This document shows, piece by piece, positions 22,800-33,966 of a stretch of 64,000 bases of DNA. Each line of letters begins with the position of its first letter. Position 1 is the first letter of the stretch. Position numbers and translations under genes: made by a program. The notes under the pieces were generated by a model, which ran no database searches, was not told the DNA's origin, and worked only from the letters and a program-made list of their open reading frames with translations. Source of the DNA: Punctularia strigosozonata HHB-11173 SS5 (Eukaryota > Basidiomycota > Agaricomycetes > Corticiales > Punctulariaceae); assembly GCF_000264995.1 (NCBI RefSeq), contig NW_006767435.1:1574935-1638934 (forward strand). The letters run 5' to 3'.

Positions 22800-25769
22800 C
22801 TAAGAATAGAACTTGGATGGTTCGATTGGCCCCTCCGTAGCTTTCTTCTTGGTCACGCCTTTCGATGGCTCAGGCTCAACCTCCTCGCCCCACCTCCTAA
22901 TCCTCCATTGCAAGGCATCTGCATATTCCTGCAAGCCTTGCACGAGGCCCTGCACTTCACCCTTGCTGGGCCGGGACGACTCTATGTCCATCTTGATATC
23001 AGCCGGCGCTGATAAATCGGATAACTCGCTCATCATGTCGTCGTCCTCGGAGTCGGGCGAAGAGGAAAGCGAGGAAGAAAGGCTCGAGGATTTACCCGTA
23101 GCGCTCGAGCTTGCGACCCCGTTGCGAGCGTGGCCATTCGCCCCGGAGCCTTCCTCGGCGTCAGCGTCAAGGCCGTCCGTCGCCACCCCGCCCTGCGCCG
23201 CGACCCATTGCGCGAGCTTCCTGATCTCGTCCGGGTGGCAGAACGCCCACCATCGGGTCTTGCCGTCATCCAGGTTCACGGAGGTCACAGTGGTGGAGCC
23301 GTCCTGCTTCAGAGCGCCCTCCGGCAAGGGGCCCCAGACAGCTACCTGCCAACTCCAAAGCGACGTTTCCTCCCGTTCCTCTGCGGTGATCTTCTTGTGC
23401 GCCGTGCGTCTGCCGCCACCTTTGCCAGCTCGGCCACGATCGGACGATGTGTCGCTTTTGATGGTCTCGAGAGCCGCGTCGCGCTCGACAACGCCTGGGT
23501 GCAGGGCGTAGTAGATACGCCCATCGATATCTCGACCCAAAGGCGCAAATCGAATCATAGAAACGCTGTTCGTCACCACATTCAGGCTCTGCTCGATATC
23601 CTCGAGCATGTGCAGATGCTGAGCCTTCAAATTTCTGATCTATGGAGAAAGATACATCAATGTTGAGCGTCGAATTTCTCGAAATGAGGACCTACATGGT
23701 TGCCTTGCCCGTTGCCTTTCGGCACGACCTCCCATCTCGTTTCTTCTTTCTTCCGCGTCTCCCTCGCTTCCCTGGCCTTCTCCACCAGCTCCTTAATGCC
23801 CTCGTTAATCTCTTCGCGCACGGCCTCTGTACCCATAGCACGATCTATCAGCGCGGCGATCACAGGGACGAACTGGGCCGTGTTCGCGACCAGCACCCCC
23901 TCATTTACATTCACGGAACGGGTAGTGCGAACTGCCGCGTAAGCCGGAGGAGGCAGCGGATCCGGCAGCACGAAGGTCGACGATCGCAGACCGGAGACCG
24001 CTACCCACATCTTGTTGAGGTTCGCACTGGATGCCCTAATCTCCTTGATGGCTTCCGCAGCCTTGTCCTTTGAAAACGAACAACGGACGCGTGAGTACCT
24101 TTCGCATGGTAATATTGTAGACGTACCTTGATATTATGGTCTTCGGCGATAAGGCTGAGTAAGCCTATCAACATGGCTTTGATGCAAGCCTCGCTGACCC
24201 ATCCTACAGATTCAGGAAGCTGCGGATTGTCGTCGTCTTCCCGAATATGACCGTCGGTATCAATCACCTCGAGCTCCTCGAGCAACGCCTTCGAGATTGT
24301 GTCGCGCTTGCCGCTCCCCATGACCTCGGCGAACCTCAGCATGAACTCACGGATGTGCATCCGCGCCTCAGCCTCATCAAGGTTCAGCGGTGTAGGGATC
24401 CTCGTCCACGTCGGATTGGGGATAGGCGCGGTCTTCTTGGGCTTGGCTCGCTGCCTCTTCTTGTCACCTCCCGTGGGGCGATTGGAAGAGGGCACGGCTT
24501 CCACGTCTTTCCGAGGACGTCCTCGTTTCTTCGAGGCCGCTTCGGCGGTGTCTCCTTTCGGTTTCGCATCCTTATCCTTCGCTTTCTGCGCTTTCTGTAA
24601 CTTTTCCCCACGAGCAACCTGCGCTCCCTTTCCAGGAAGTATGCCCTGCACGCATAACCGCGTCAGTATGAATTTCCGCAAACGCACGTGCAAGAACGTA
24701 CTGATGCAGTGGGGTCGTCGGAAAGCATGGCAGCCACAGAGCCTGCTCCTGCTTTACGAGCTGCAAGGGTCAAATTACTGCATTGAGATATAAGCCATGG
24801 GTACTTGATATCCACATAAGACTTATGCGTACCCAACAGGGTCCAGACCCTTAGCCTTGCGACACCGACAGCAATTGCAGATATCTTCGCACTTCGGACA
24901 CCTGGGATGCGGTTGAGATAATGAATAACGCCATACACAATGTGTCCCGTACCTGAATACATAACCACAACCGCTTACATGCTCGCTTTTGTTCTTCTTT
25001 CGAGTGGCTTCCGGCTCGCCTTCCTCATGGATAGCATCCACATCCTTGCCATAGCTGAGGGATAATGGGTACCATATTGCGACACATTGACGGCTTGGAC
25101 GTACCGATTCTTAAGACATGCCTTGCAATATTTGGCTTTGCATCGTTCCTCTTTGGTCGACTCAGCTAGAAGGAGCGTGCATTGCACGCCCACTGCGTGC
25201 AGGAACTAATCAGTAAGTGGATCAAAAGACACAGCCAACAACGTACCTGTGGCGTCACGTTTCTTGGCACATTGATGGCAGTAGAAGAAACCATTAGGGA
25301 ATTCCTCGTTCGCGTTACTGGCATCGAGGTCTTTTCCTTTGGCAACAGTGCTCACAGAGCGAGCATCCTTGGGCTTTGATTTGCGAGCCCCGGTAGAGGG
25401 CTGAGCTGTGCCGAGGGTCCCCTCGTGTGTCTTGCGCCTCTTAGGGGCGGTGGAATCTCGGTTCACCTCTTTATCTTGTTCAGCATCCCTCGCTTTCGTC
25501 TTCTTGGATGTGCGCGAGCTAGTGGTCGCGTCGCCAGAGTCCCGAGCTGGTTGTGTCTCGGAAAGGGTGCGCTTGCGCTTGGTAGTAGATGAGACCGCAG
25601 GAGTGTTAGGCTCGGTTTGCGCGAGGAGGCTGGGGCTGCGCGCCATGCCTGGGACAGCGTTCTCCTTGCTTGCGGTGGTGGCGTGCAGCGGGAAGGGCTT
25701 GTGGAACGAGGAGGAGGGGACGTCGACGTAAACCTCAGATGGACGACGCGAGGGTGGACGCATCGTCAT
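22800..25769 (-). CDS. CDCA7-like chromatin protein: zf-4CXXC_R1 finger plus DDT/WHIM-like region
   Basis: Starts MTMRPPSRRPSEVYVDVP at 25769. A long basic disordered region follows (TKRKRTLSETQPARDSGD, SKKTKARDAEQDKE). The cysteine-rich domain then spans several short exons: FYCHQCAKKRDATG, ERCKAKYCKACLKNRYG and CPKCEDICNCCRCRKAKG, the order of the zf-4CXXC_R1 domain known from CDCA7. Further on are AARKAGAGSVAAMLSDDPT, a second basic stretch with an AT-hook-like KKRGRPRKD, then MHIREFMLRFAEVMGSGKRD, a DDT-type helix set, and IRFAPLGRDIDGRIYYALHP, a WHIM-like motif. The acidic C-terminus ends PIEPSKFYS. Human CDCA7 recruits the HELLS remodeller; DDT/WHIM regions bind ISWI-type machinery. I recall a fungal CDCA7-like class of this sort. 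A nuclear chromatin role is inferred. Confidence 0.75.
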
Positions 25770-26166
25770 CCGACGAGGTAGTTCCGGCCAAGTGATGAGA
25801 CGAACTCAACAAGTCAGTCGCGATCCGAGGACGCAATATATGCGATCACGTGCGCGTCATCGCGGTCGCGTATCAATTGGCGTATTATGGCCTTGGTCAT
25901 GGGCAGTACAACTTCGCCATCTCTGACTAGGCAGGGAAAACTGGCACGTATAGATAATGAGCAACTTCTCGTTTCGAGCTTACAGAGTTGAACGTCAAGG
26001 CAAGGTAGCGGTCCGCTCCATAATGTGCCGTATATAGTTTGGCTTCCCACGGTCAGATTTTCGACCACCGAATCGGATTCGGGTTTCGCTGGCGCCTTGC
26101 TTACGCGCCACCGTTCACCCCCGCTGTATCCTTTGCTACTTTTTCCCCTTCTTCGTACGAGACGCC
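25770..26166. promoter_or_regulatory. divergent promoter of the CDCA7-like gene and Tim17
   Basis: The two starts face away from each other across 397 bases, so both promoters must share this space. An ATATATGCG stretch near 25835 and GTATATAG near 26031 are possible TATA-like boxes. No gene is visible in it. Confidence 0.55.
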
Positions 26167-26866
26167 ATGGCCCACGCTGACCACACAAGAGACCCATGGC
26201 GAGTTGCTCGCTGGTGTTCGCTATGAGAAAGCGCAACGCTAATCACACGATACCCGTCCTACAGCCCTTGGGTCATCCTCAGCGATTTTGGTGGTGCTTT
26301 CTCCATGGGTGCCATCGGTGGAGGCATCTGGTATGGCATAAAAGGGAGCAGGAACTCACCTCGGGTGCGTCATCTCCCTGGGCGCTGGGTATCTGCCTCT
26401 TCTAATAGAACACGTAACCTACAGGGCGAGCGCCTCACGGGTGCCATAACATCAATAAAAGCCCGCGCACCAGTAACCGGAGGCAACTTCGGTGTATGGG
26501 GTGGAATGTTTTCGACGTTCGACTGTGCCGTCAAGGGCTATCGACAAAAGGAAGATGCTTGGAATGCCATCATCTCCGGCTTCATGACGGGTGGATGTCT
26601 AGCCGCGCGGAGCGGTCCACGGTCTGCGCTCGGCAGCGCAGTTGCTTGCGGTATCTTACTCGGCGTGTTCGAGGGTGTGGGTGTACTACTGAACCGGGTA
26701 TTCTCGGAGGGAACGAGAGCTCAGATGCCTGTCCGTAAGTCGTTGGAACTTCTCCGCACGACCCGTTTGCCGCTCCCCATCCCAAATCCGCTACTCTCTG
26801 ATCCTGACATGTATGTTTGCAGTACCAGAGACGATGTCGCCATCACCATCAGCACCAGCTCACTAG
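26167..26866 (+). CDS. TIM17: Tim17, mitochondrial inner membrane translocase subunit
   Basis: Exons 26167-26198, 26265-26364, 26425-26734 and 26823-26866 give 161 residues, the usual Tim17 length. The sequence [20 protein letters not shown] continues into [80 protein letters not shown] and [20 protein letters not shown]. These are the four membrane segments of the TIM23-complex subunit that imports presequence proteins across the inner mitochondrial membrane. Asp/Glu residues near the N-terminus are conserved. The C-terminal tail is short ([14 protein letters not shown]). The first intron starts with GC (TG|GCGAGT); the only nearby GT breaks the frame, so a GC-AG intron is required. Confidence 0.95.
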
Positions 26867-27350
26867 ACCTATACACTGTATCGATACCTTACATCCGGCA
26901 TATTTCTGGCTTTGTTACCCCACCACTATTGCTCACAATGCATCTGCTTTTCCCTTGCTTTCAGTCGATCAGGCGCTCTCTCCGTTCCATGGTCAATGTT
27001 GAGAGTGAGCAGGGCGATGAAGTGCCAAGGCCCATCGGCCTAGCAGGTTCGTGGCAGGATCATTCCGGGCTCATATATTCTGTTCTTCCGAGAGGTGTTC
27101 GGATCAAAACGTCGCTTAGCCGGTGACGGAAGGCACGACGCCAGTGACTCCAGATTATCCACGGGGTAACCTAATGCATCTTGGTAAGACACTCGCATAT
27201 GACGAGATGTCTCCTGATGTGGGTCGAGAGATGATTATAAGAAACAGCGCCGTCTCGTTTCAGCAGAACGTCGAGAACGCCCCAGTGAAACGTATCTCCG
27301 GTATGTAGCCCCTCTAGCTCCTCAAGGGCACGGATTAAACGGTCTTCAAG
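26867..27350. other. intergenic region, nothing recognised
   Basis: Holds the Tim17 3' UTR and the promoter of the first hydrolase copy. A short open frame at 27123-27308 (MTEGTTPVTPDYPRGN) has no similarity I know. Confidence 0.5.
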
Positions 27351-28636
27351 ATGGCTCGTTCATTGGTTTTCGTTGCGCTGCTCCTTGCAAGCGTTGCCTT
27401 GTCGAAGAAATGCACCGAACGCATCATACCCGTCTCGCAACGTGGTCTTTGGTAAACAGGATCGCCTCGTCGACAACTATGATGCGGCTTACTTGACGCA
27501 AAACATCACCACCTTTGGCCGCAACTACAGCGCGGACGTGACCACCGGGTACACCACGGTCCACGACACGTACAGCATTTCGACTCAGCTATGTGAACCG
27601 ACCGCCGTCGCGAAGAAGCCGACAGTTCAGATCCTATCGCATGGGCTTGGCATCGACAAAATGTATGCGATGTTTTGCTGACCCCGTGTACGTTGTGCTG
27701 ATACGAACGCTCGCCAGATATTGGGACTTCCCGGTTGATTCGCACTTGTACTCGTACGTGGACGTCGCCACCGACGTTCACGACTACAGTACGCTGTCTT
27801 ACGATCGACTCGGCACGGGCAACTCGAGCCACCCGGACCCTTACGATGATATCCAGCTCGGTGTAGAGCTCGCCATTCTCAACGAGCTGACCACCGCTGT
27901 TCGCCATCGAGCGTTGTTCAGCTGCAGCCCTTCGCCGACAGTCGTTCACGTGGGGCATTCATGGGGTTCCGTCCTCTCGTACTTTCTGGCCGCGCAGCAT
28001 CCGAACAATACAGTCGCCATCATCCTGACGGGCTATAGCCAGCCGCCTAGTGCAGCTGCTTACGTGGCGGTCGTTTGGGCGGCTTTCAACATGGTGTGTT
28101 TCACTCATGCGGACACATGTGCGACTATTCCAAGCAAGACTCGTTTGAATGCGTTCCCTCAGAAAACGAGCAAGAGCAACGAGGGGTTGATCTTGACGAT
28201 GGCTACGTCATCTGGGATAACATCTACTGTACGCTTTTCATTAATCTCACACGTAGTCTAACTGTTCATGCGCAACACAGCGAACTTCCTGAACTTCTAT
28301 TACCCGCCCGGGAGCAATCGCACCATCATTGAATTAGCGGATACGTACAAGCAACCCTTCACCGTCGGCGAGATGCTGACCATCGGCGCGACTCCGAAAC
28401 CAGCCTACGACTTCACCGGACCAGCAATGCTGGTCATCGGCGAAAAGGACTTATCGTTCTGTGGCAGTAACTGTTCGTATACAACCGGAGAGAACGTCTC
28501 GAGCATTCCCGAACTTGTCGGACGCAACCTCCCCAACGCTTCCGCCTTGGAGGTGCTGATTCAGCAGAACACGGGTCATGGCCTCAACCTCCACTATAAC
28601 GCGATTCATGACTTCTTGCAATGGCGAAGCCCGTGA
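27351..28636 (+). pseudogene. secreted alpha/beta hydrolase, tandem copy 1, frameshifted
   Basis: Starts with a good signal peptide (MARSLVFVALLLASVALSKK) and CTERIIPVS. Compared with copies 2 and 3, about ten bases are missing just after PVS, so the ATG frame hits TAA at once; the homologous frame resumes as RNVVFGKQDRLVDNYDAAYL. A second net shift lies after KTSKSNE, where the siblings read HATLWGKNGLNLDPGY and this copy reads GVDLDDGYVIWD. The rest is well kept: VVHVGHSWGSVLSYFLAAQH with the nucleophile serine, FTGPAMLVIGEKDLSFCG with the likely acid, and NTGHGLNLHYNAI with the catalytic histidine. Standard introns of the siblings are all recognisable. It is most likely a recent pseudogene. 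A sequencing error at two places, or unusual splicing, are the alternatives. Confidence 0.7.
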
Positions 28637-29715
28637 TCGGCGGGGTAGTACAGGCGGGTAGATGAATGATCGCAGAGTCGGAATGCCCAGCGTGTCGGTT
28701 TTGTAGCTCGTATTCGCTGTCACAATCCGCACCAGCGGTCAGTTGTGCCCTGCGATGGCTCGACTCAACCCACCTGCAGTGTGAGTGCATATATGATGTC
28801 AGGTGTTGCAAGCGAGCTGAGACGGACTAATAAGAGACGATACTATGCTATTGTTGGCCGTGTGTGCGCGCTCTCGGCGTTGGGGCGTCTCATCAGGTCA
28901 GTCAGCACAGCCTGAAACTGAACGCCGACGCCATGTACTAGGGCTTGTTGATCCAGTGAACGAATAGCCGAACTCGTGGATAAAGACAGATGCAAGAGGT
29001 GCTGCTCGCCACTTGTCGATGAACTTCTGGTCTATGACCTTGCCGTGTGCCAGTCGCGTGTCGAATCCAAGTGTGGCAAGGATCGCACCTGAGGAGCAGC
29101 GCGTACTTAAGGCGGACAAGAAGGCTATCGCTTCCGAAACTGGCGGACCGCTATTCAATTCCGATGAGGGCACTGGAATATTGTCCGCTTCTATCAAGCC
29201 CAACCGGGGATATCTTCCGAAGCTCAGAGGCGAAAGCAGTTGAGTCTGTGTAGAATCCCGCTGTTACTGGCTTTAATGGCGAAACCTCTCTTGACTTCGA
29301 AATTCCATCTTGACAGAAATGAATATATCTCCGCCTAACCTTCACATGGCGACCAGCGAGTGAGCCTGGCCAGAATCCATGCCTGACAGTTGATCAACGA
29401 TCTCGGAATTGGCGCCCCGATGTGTATGGCTAACTCTGGATTCCATGCAGTATGGGAACTACAGGGAAAAATTCCATTCAACAGTGTACTGCTCCCGCAC
29501 ACTTCCTTATTCGTGACCTTCGAGAACTACAATTGGTTTCATCGTGGTGCACGTTCATGATGCGCATATGATATGTATAAATTGCGAGGATTTTGATGTG
29601 CTGTGGTTGCACCCCGGGCGTTCGCTCTGAAACCCCCCTAAACAGTAAGTTTACCAGTGGCATTGAGGTCTGCGGTGTTGTACTAACGAGCCCCACCATT
29701 AAGTAGGTATAGGCC
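28637..29715. other. region between hydrolase copies 1 and 2, one unexplained minus-strand frame
   Basis: On the minus strand, 28898-29203 encodes 101 residues with a coding-like look (SSGAILATLGFDTRLAHGKV, DKWRAAPLASVFIHEFGYSF) but no start or partner exons that I can define. The remainder shows nothing. The promoter of copy 2 lies at the right end. Confidence 0.4.
29576..29581 (+). promoter_or_regulatory. TATA box of hydrolase copy 2
   Basis: TATAAA about 135 bp upstream of the ATG at 29716. The distance leaves room for a normal 5' UTR. Confidence 0.45.
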
Positions 29716-31069
29716 ATGGTCTTCTTTCGGTCACTATTCGCGCCTGCGATTGCACTACTACACGCCATTCCAGTTGTTCCGGCGAAAAGCTGCAACGAAA
29801 AGATTGTCCCAGTGTCCATCACTGCTCGCAATGCTGTCTTTGGAAATCAGAAACGCCTCGTAGACGACTTGGACGTCACGTACTTCATCCAGAACGCGAC
29901 GACCGTCGGGCTTAACTACACCGACCAGGTTACCACCGGGTATACGACGATTCATGACACATATGATATCTCGGTGCGGTTTTGCGAACCGACAGCTGCG
30001 GTCAAGAAATCTACTGTCCAGGTGCTCACGCACGGCATCGGGTTTGACAAGATGTGAGCGTCTCGTCCTGTACGAATCAAACGGAAAATTTGATTTGCTA
30101 TCGAATGACCCTACAGATACTGGGATTTTCCGCTTCATCCTGAGTTATATTCATACGTGGATGTGGCCACCGATATCTTTGGCTACAGCACGCTGTCCTA
30201 TGACAGAATCTCCACGGGAAATTCGACTCACCCGGATCCTTACAACGTAGTTCAAATTGGCGTCGAGCTTGAGATCTTGAACACGCTCACCACGATGGTC
30301 CGCGCTGGAAAACTGTTCAATACCGGACATATCGCCTCAGTCGTACACATCGGGCATTCCTATGGCTCTGTGTTGTCGTATGAGCTCGCCGCCCAACACC
30401 CCAGCAACACGGACGGACTCGTTTTGACGGGTTTTAGTCAACCGCCACCGACCTTTCCCAGCGTACTGATCAGCTTTGCCGCCTTTAATGCGGCAAGTGC
30501 ATGATACTCTTTACTCTAACACGATACTGACTATGAATCGCAGAAAACGGCGCGTAGCAACCACGCCACCCTCTGGGGCAAAAACGGCCTTAACCTTGAT
30601 CCCGGTTATCTGACATGGAATGATGTTTATGGTGAGGGTCGACATTTGGACGCCATTCATCATGTCATGGACGACCTAACGGCGCATTGCAGCCAACATC
30701 ATAGACTTCTTTTACCCACCGACAAGTACGCGTGATGTGCAGGAGTTCGCTGAAGCCAACAAACAGCCTTTCCCTGTGGGAGAACTCCTGACGATTGTGG
30801 CGGCGCCGTTACCAGCCACTGGATTCACAGGGCCGGCCATGATCGTGACTGGCAATCAAGATGCGATATTCTGCGGCGGCAACTGCGGGAATGTCGTTGG
30901 ACTAGGCAACGTCTCGAGCATCCCAGAACTCGCCGGGCAGAACCTTCCTCATGCGTCGGCATTCGAGGTGCTGATTCAACCAGACACCGGCCATGCTTTG
31001 AACCTGCATCATAACGCTACCGCTGCCTATCACGCAATCAACGAGTTTCTTCAGAGGCACGTTTCGTAG
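29716..31069 (+). CDS. secreted alpha/beta hydrolase, tandem copy 2
   Basis: The ATG at 29716 opens a signal peptide (MVFFRSLFAPAIALLHAIPV) ending near VPAKSC. The mature part reads IVPVSITARNAVFGNQKRLV, DDLDVTYFIQNATTVGLNYT, VLTHGIGFDKIYWDFP across the first intron, and YSTLSYDRISTGNSTHPDPY. VVHIGHSYGSVLSYELAAQH holds the G-H-S-Y-G nucleophile elbow, VTGNQDAIFCGGNCG the likely acid and PDTGHALNLHHNAT the catalytic histidine. Three introns. The second begins with a perfect GC-type donor (GCAAGT at 30493), where copy 3 has GTATGT at the same place. Four or more N-glycosylation sites fit a secreted protein. This fungal family is annotated only as alpha/beta hydrolase; the substrate is not known, and an esterase or peptidase are both possible. 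Confidence 0.85.
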
Positions 31070-31112
31070 AGGTATTAGGGGCAGCGATGAGTCGAGGGAA
31101 CACCTAAATCTA
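31070..31112. other. short gap with TA target site at 31111-31112
   Basis: Directly abuts the inverted-repeat element; the TA at its end is mirrored at 31894-31895. Confidence 0.6.
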
Positions 31113-31893
31113 CAGCCGTTTTCAAAAATCATGAGCGCGGCACCAGAACGTCGTGAACGACCCTAAAGTGGGGTCACCGCCAGATCAGCGACGCCGGCGA
31201 GCTCAGGAGGTCAGCCAGCTCAAGCATCTCGACGGGATCGTATCGCTGTTGTTGTCTGAGGAGTGCCCGAGCATAGGAGAGCCGAAGGTTAGCCCGATCT
31301 TGAGCTCGAGATACGATGTGAAATGTCTCTGGGGGTTTCTGGTTCCCTCAACTTGATGCTCCCGGCGGATTGTCTTTCACCGATTCTGTCAACTTCCACT
31401 CGCCTATGGGATCTCCTTGATAGCGGGTTACACCTTGATTTGGTGCAGTACCCTTGTACAATGGCTGCCCCTGTGTGCCTGCTGGCAGTAACCCTAATAT
31501 AAGGGTCTTACCCAATGCTCCCCGACGAGTCGATGATGAGTCGTGGAAGAAAACATCAGCAGACTTCTGGGACACGTATTTGATCATACAGAGGCTGGAC
31601 TGTGTCCAGGTTTGCTGGGCGTAGCGTCCATAATCACGGTTTACAATCGCTGACACTGTCCTTGCCTGCTACTGGGAAATTGCTCGTTAATCCCTTTGAA
31701 TATCATGTTTACCACTCTCAAGAATCATCCTGAGCTCCTCACGCGTACTCTGAGCGTTTCGATGCTGTCCTGGGGCGCATCATCGTAGAGTTCGTCGTCG
31801 GACACGATGTGCTGGCGGCAAACCCAGCTTTGGGGTCGTTCACGACGCGCGTCTCGTTTCTGGTGCCGCGCTCATGATTTTTGAAAACGGCTG
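31113..31893. mobile_element. 781-bp non-autonomous DNA transposon with terminal inverted repeats and TA target duplication
   Basis: The left end CAGCCGTTTTCAAAAATCAT and the following 16 bases (to CACCAGAA) are an exact inverted match of the right end. After a gap of about ten bases the match resumes (CGTCGTGAACGACCC), so the repeats span about 60-75 bp. Both outer flanks are TA, as for the Tc1/mariner/pogo superfamily. The interior (about 31190-31810) has only short frames and no DDE transposase, so it depended on an enzyme made elsewhere. It sits between hydrolase copies 2 and 3. Confidence 0.85.
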
Positions 31894-31895
31894 TA

Positions 31896-32644
31896 ATCAG
31901 GAGAAACCGGAAAGTCCCGAGACAACTATTTTACGCTTCCTCCGTCCCCCATTCGAGTCAATCCCATCCACGCTCCTTTGGCGCCCCTACGGCGTATAAC
32001 GACTTGCCCACGCGCAATTCCCGAGCTGTTTGTGTAATGAATCGATATCCGAAGAAAATGCCACGATGCTTCACTGCCGAATGCACACTGGAAGGTGGAA
32101 TGTCACTTCGTGACCGAGAAAATTCATGTCGAACGGCTCACGACGCGGCACGCGCTCAAAATACATACCTTCTCAACGAACGTGCCCGCCGTAACTCCAG
32201 TTTCTAGTGACTGGTCATAGTCATGCTGCTCGGGTATGGGTGCCCAATGAACGGATAGTTGGCGGAACCACGATTATGAATGGGCCATGAACCAACACGC
32301 GTTTTACAGGTCGTTGATCGCTCATGTATCGTTAGAACGCGTTATTTCGCTCGGTGCGTCATCCGATCCGCGAATCAGCTCGTTTCTGTCCGGCATAAAG
32401 GTGTCGTCGAAGCGAACCTGTCATTCCAGAGCCGGTCTCGCGACAGCGAAGCTGTCTAATCGATCCGCCATGAACTAAGGAAGAGGGTTTATAAACCGCT
32501 GGGTTCGAGAGCGTCTCTGTGCTGCAATAGCCCTCAGCATACACAAACTACCCCACAAACTACCCCACTCCCCAAGGTGAGTCTACGCCCTTCCCGCCGA
32601 CAGACTCTGTAAAGCACTAAATGCGAGTCTACCAGGTGCAGATC
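31896..32644. other. upstream region of hydrolase copy 3
   Basis: No gene seen. A TATA box lies at 32490-32495 and a CT/CA-rich stretch with repeated ACAAACTACCCCAC just before the ATG looks like a 5' leader. Confidence 0.5.
32490..32495 (+). promoter_or_regulatory. TATA box of hydrolase copy 3
   Basis: TATAAA within GGGTTTATAAACCG, a small palindrome, about 130-155 bp before the two candidate ATGs. Confidence 0.6.
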
Positions 32645-33966
32645 ATGGTGCTCGCACGCGCGTCTCTCCTGGTTTCGTTTCTCCATGTGGCTTTGGTGCT
32701 GTCAAAACAGTGCAGGGAACAATCGGTTCCTGTAGCCGTCAGCGCGCGGAATGCTGTATTCGGGAAGCAGGAACGTCTGGTGGACGACCTCGACGTAACT
32801 TTCTTCATGCAAAACATGACGACTCCAGGCCGCAACTATACCGGAGATGTCCTTACAGGATACACGAGCATTGAGGACACATACAGCATCTCCGTGCGAG
32901 TCTGCGAGCCGACAGCTGTGGACACGAAACCCGTGGTCCAAGTGCTTACGCACGGCATAGGATTTGATCAAAGGCAAGTCTGCAGACGTGTTCAATTCCG
33001 TGACTAATGACCAGACAGATACTGGGATCCCTCGATTGACCCCCAGCTGTATTCGTACATAGACATCGCTACCGACACCTTCGGCTATAGGACTGTATCA
33101 TATGACCGGCTTTCTACTGGCGACTCCAGCCGTCCAAACCCGTATAGCGTAGTGCAGCTGGAAGTCGAGCTTGCCATCCTCGACAAGCTGACTACTCTGG
33201 TCCGCACCGGACAACTCCTCGATATTGGCAAATCCTCGTCGGTTGTTCACGTCGGCCATTCGTTCGGCTCCATCTTGACTTTCGCTCTCGCCGCGAAGTA
33301 TCCCAAGAACACCGATGGCATCATCCTGACCGGTTTTAGTCAATCGCCGAGCAAGGAAGCGTCGCTCATCACCACTGCTGCTTTCAACGCGGTATGTCAA
33401 AAGGAACTTGGTGACAGGTCAGGCATGTCACTCATTTTTGACCAAGAAAATGGCGCGCAGCGATAATTCAACTCTATGGGGCAAAGCTGGTCTCAACCTC
33501 GACCCAGGCTATCTAACGTGGAATGACGTCTACTGTGAGTATTCGCCGAGTTCGCGGTTCTGTTAGGGCTTATGAACGCACGCACGTAGCCAACATCATG
33601 GACTTCTACTATCCTCCCGGAAGCATGCGTGACGTTCATCGCTACGCCGAAGCAACTAAACAACCATTCACTGTTGGGGAGTTGCTCACCATGGCATCTT
33701 CCCCTTCTATGGCTCCCGACTTCACCGGACCGGCTATGGTTGTTACTGGCCAGCAGGACGCGATCTTCTGCGGCATTAACTGCTACTATACCGACGGATT
33801 GCCGAACGTGTCGAGCATTCCAGAGCTCACTGGACGAAACCTTCCGAAAGCGTCCGCATTCAACGTGCTCGTCCAGCCGAACACCGGCCACGCCTTGAAC
33901 CTGCACTTGAACGCGACCGGAGCCTTCCGCGCAATCAACGAGTTCTTGGGGGTCCATGGATTGTGA
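32645..33966 (+). CDS. secreted alpha/beta hydrolase, tandem copy 3
   Basis: The preferred start at 32645 gives a clean signal peptide, MVLARASLLVSFLHVALVLS; an in-frame ATG at 32621 would add eight residues. The mature protein begins KQCREQSVPVAVSARNAVFG and follows copy 2 closely: DDLDVTFFMQNMTTPGRNYT, IYWDPSIDPQLYSYIDIATD, VVHVGHSFGSILTFALAAKY (nucleophile Ser in G-H-S-F-G), GLNLDPGYLTWNDVY, DFYYPPGSMRDVHRYAEA, VTGQQDAIFCGINCYY and PNTGHALNLHLNATGAFRAI. Three introns at the same places as in copy 2, all with GT donors. It ends FLGVHGL. Complete and probably active. The two C-x4-C pairs late in the protein look like disulphides, which fits secretion. Substrate unknown. Confidence 0.87.

Noticed and set aside
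22813-23511. 232-residue plus-strand open frame
   Set aside because: It is exactly antisense to the last exon of the CDCA7-like gene, with Ser/Glu-rich composition that mirrors that exon, and has no family resemblance.
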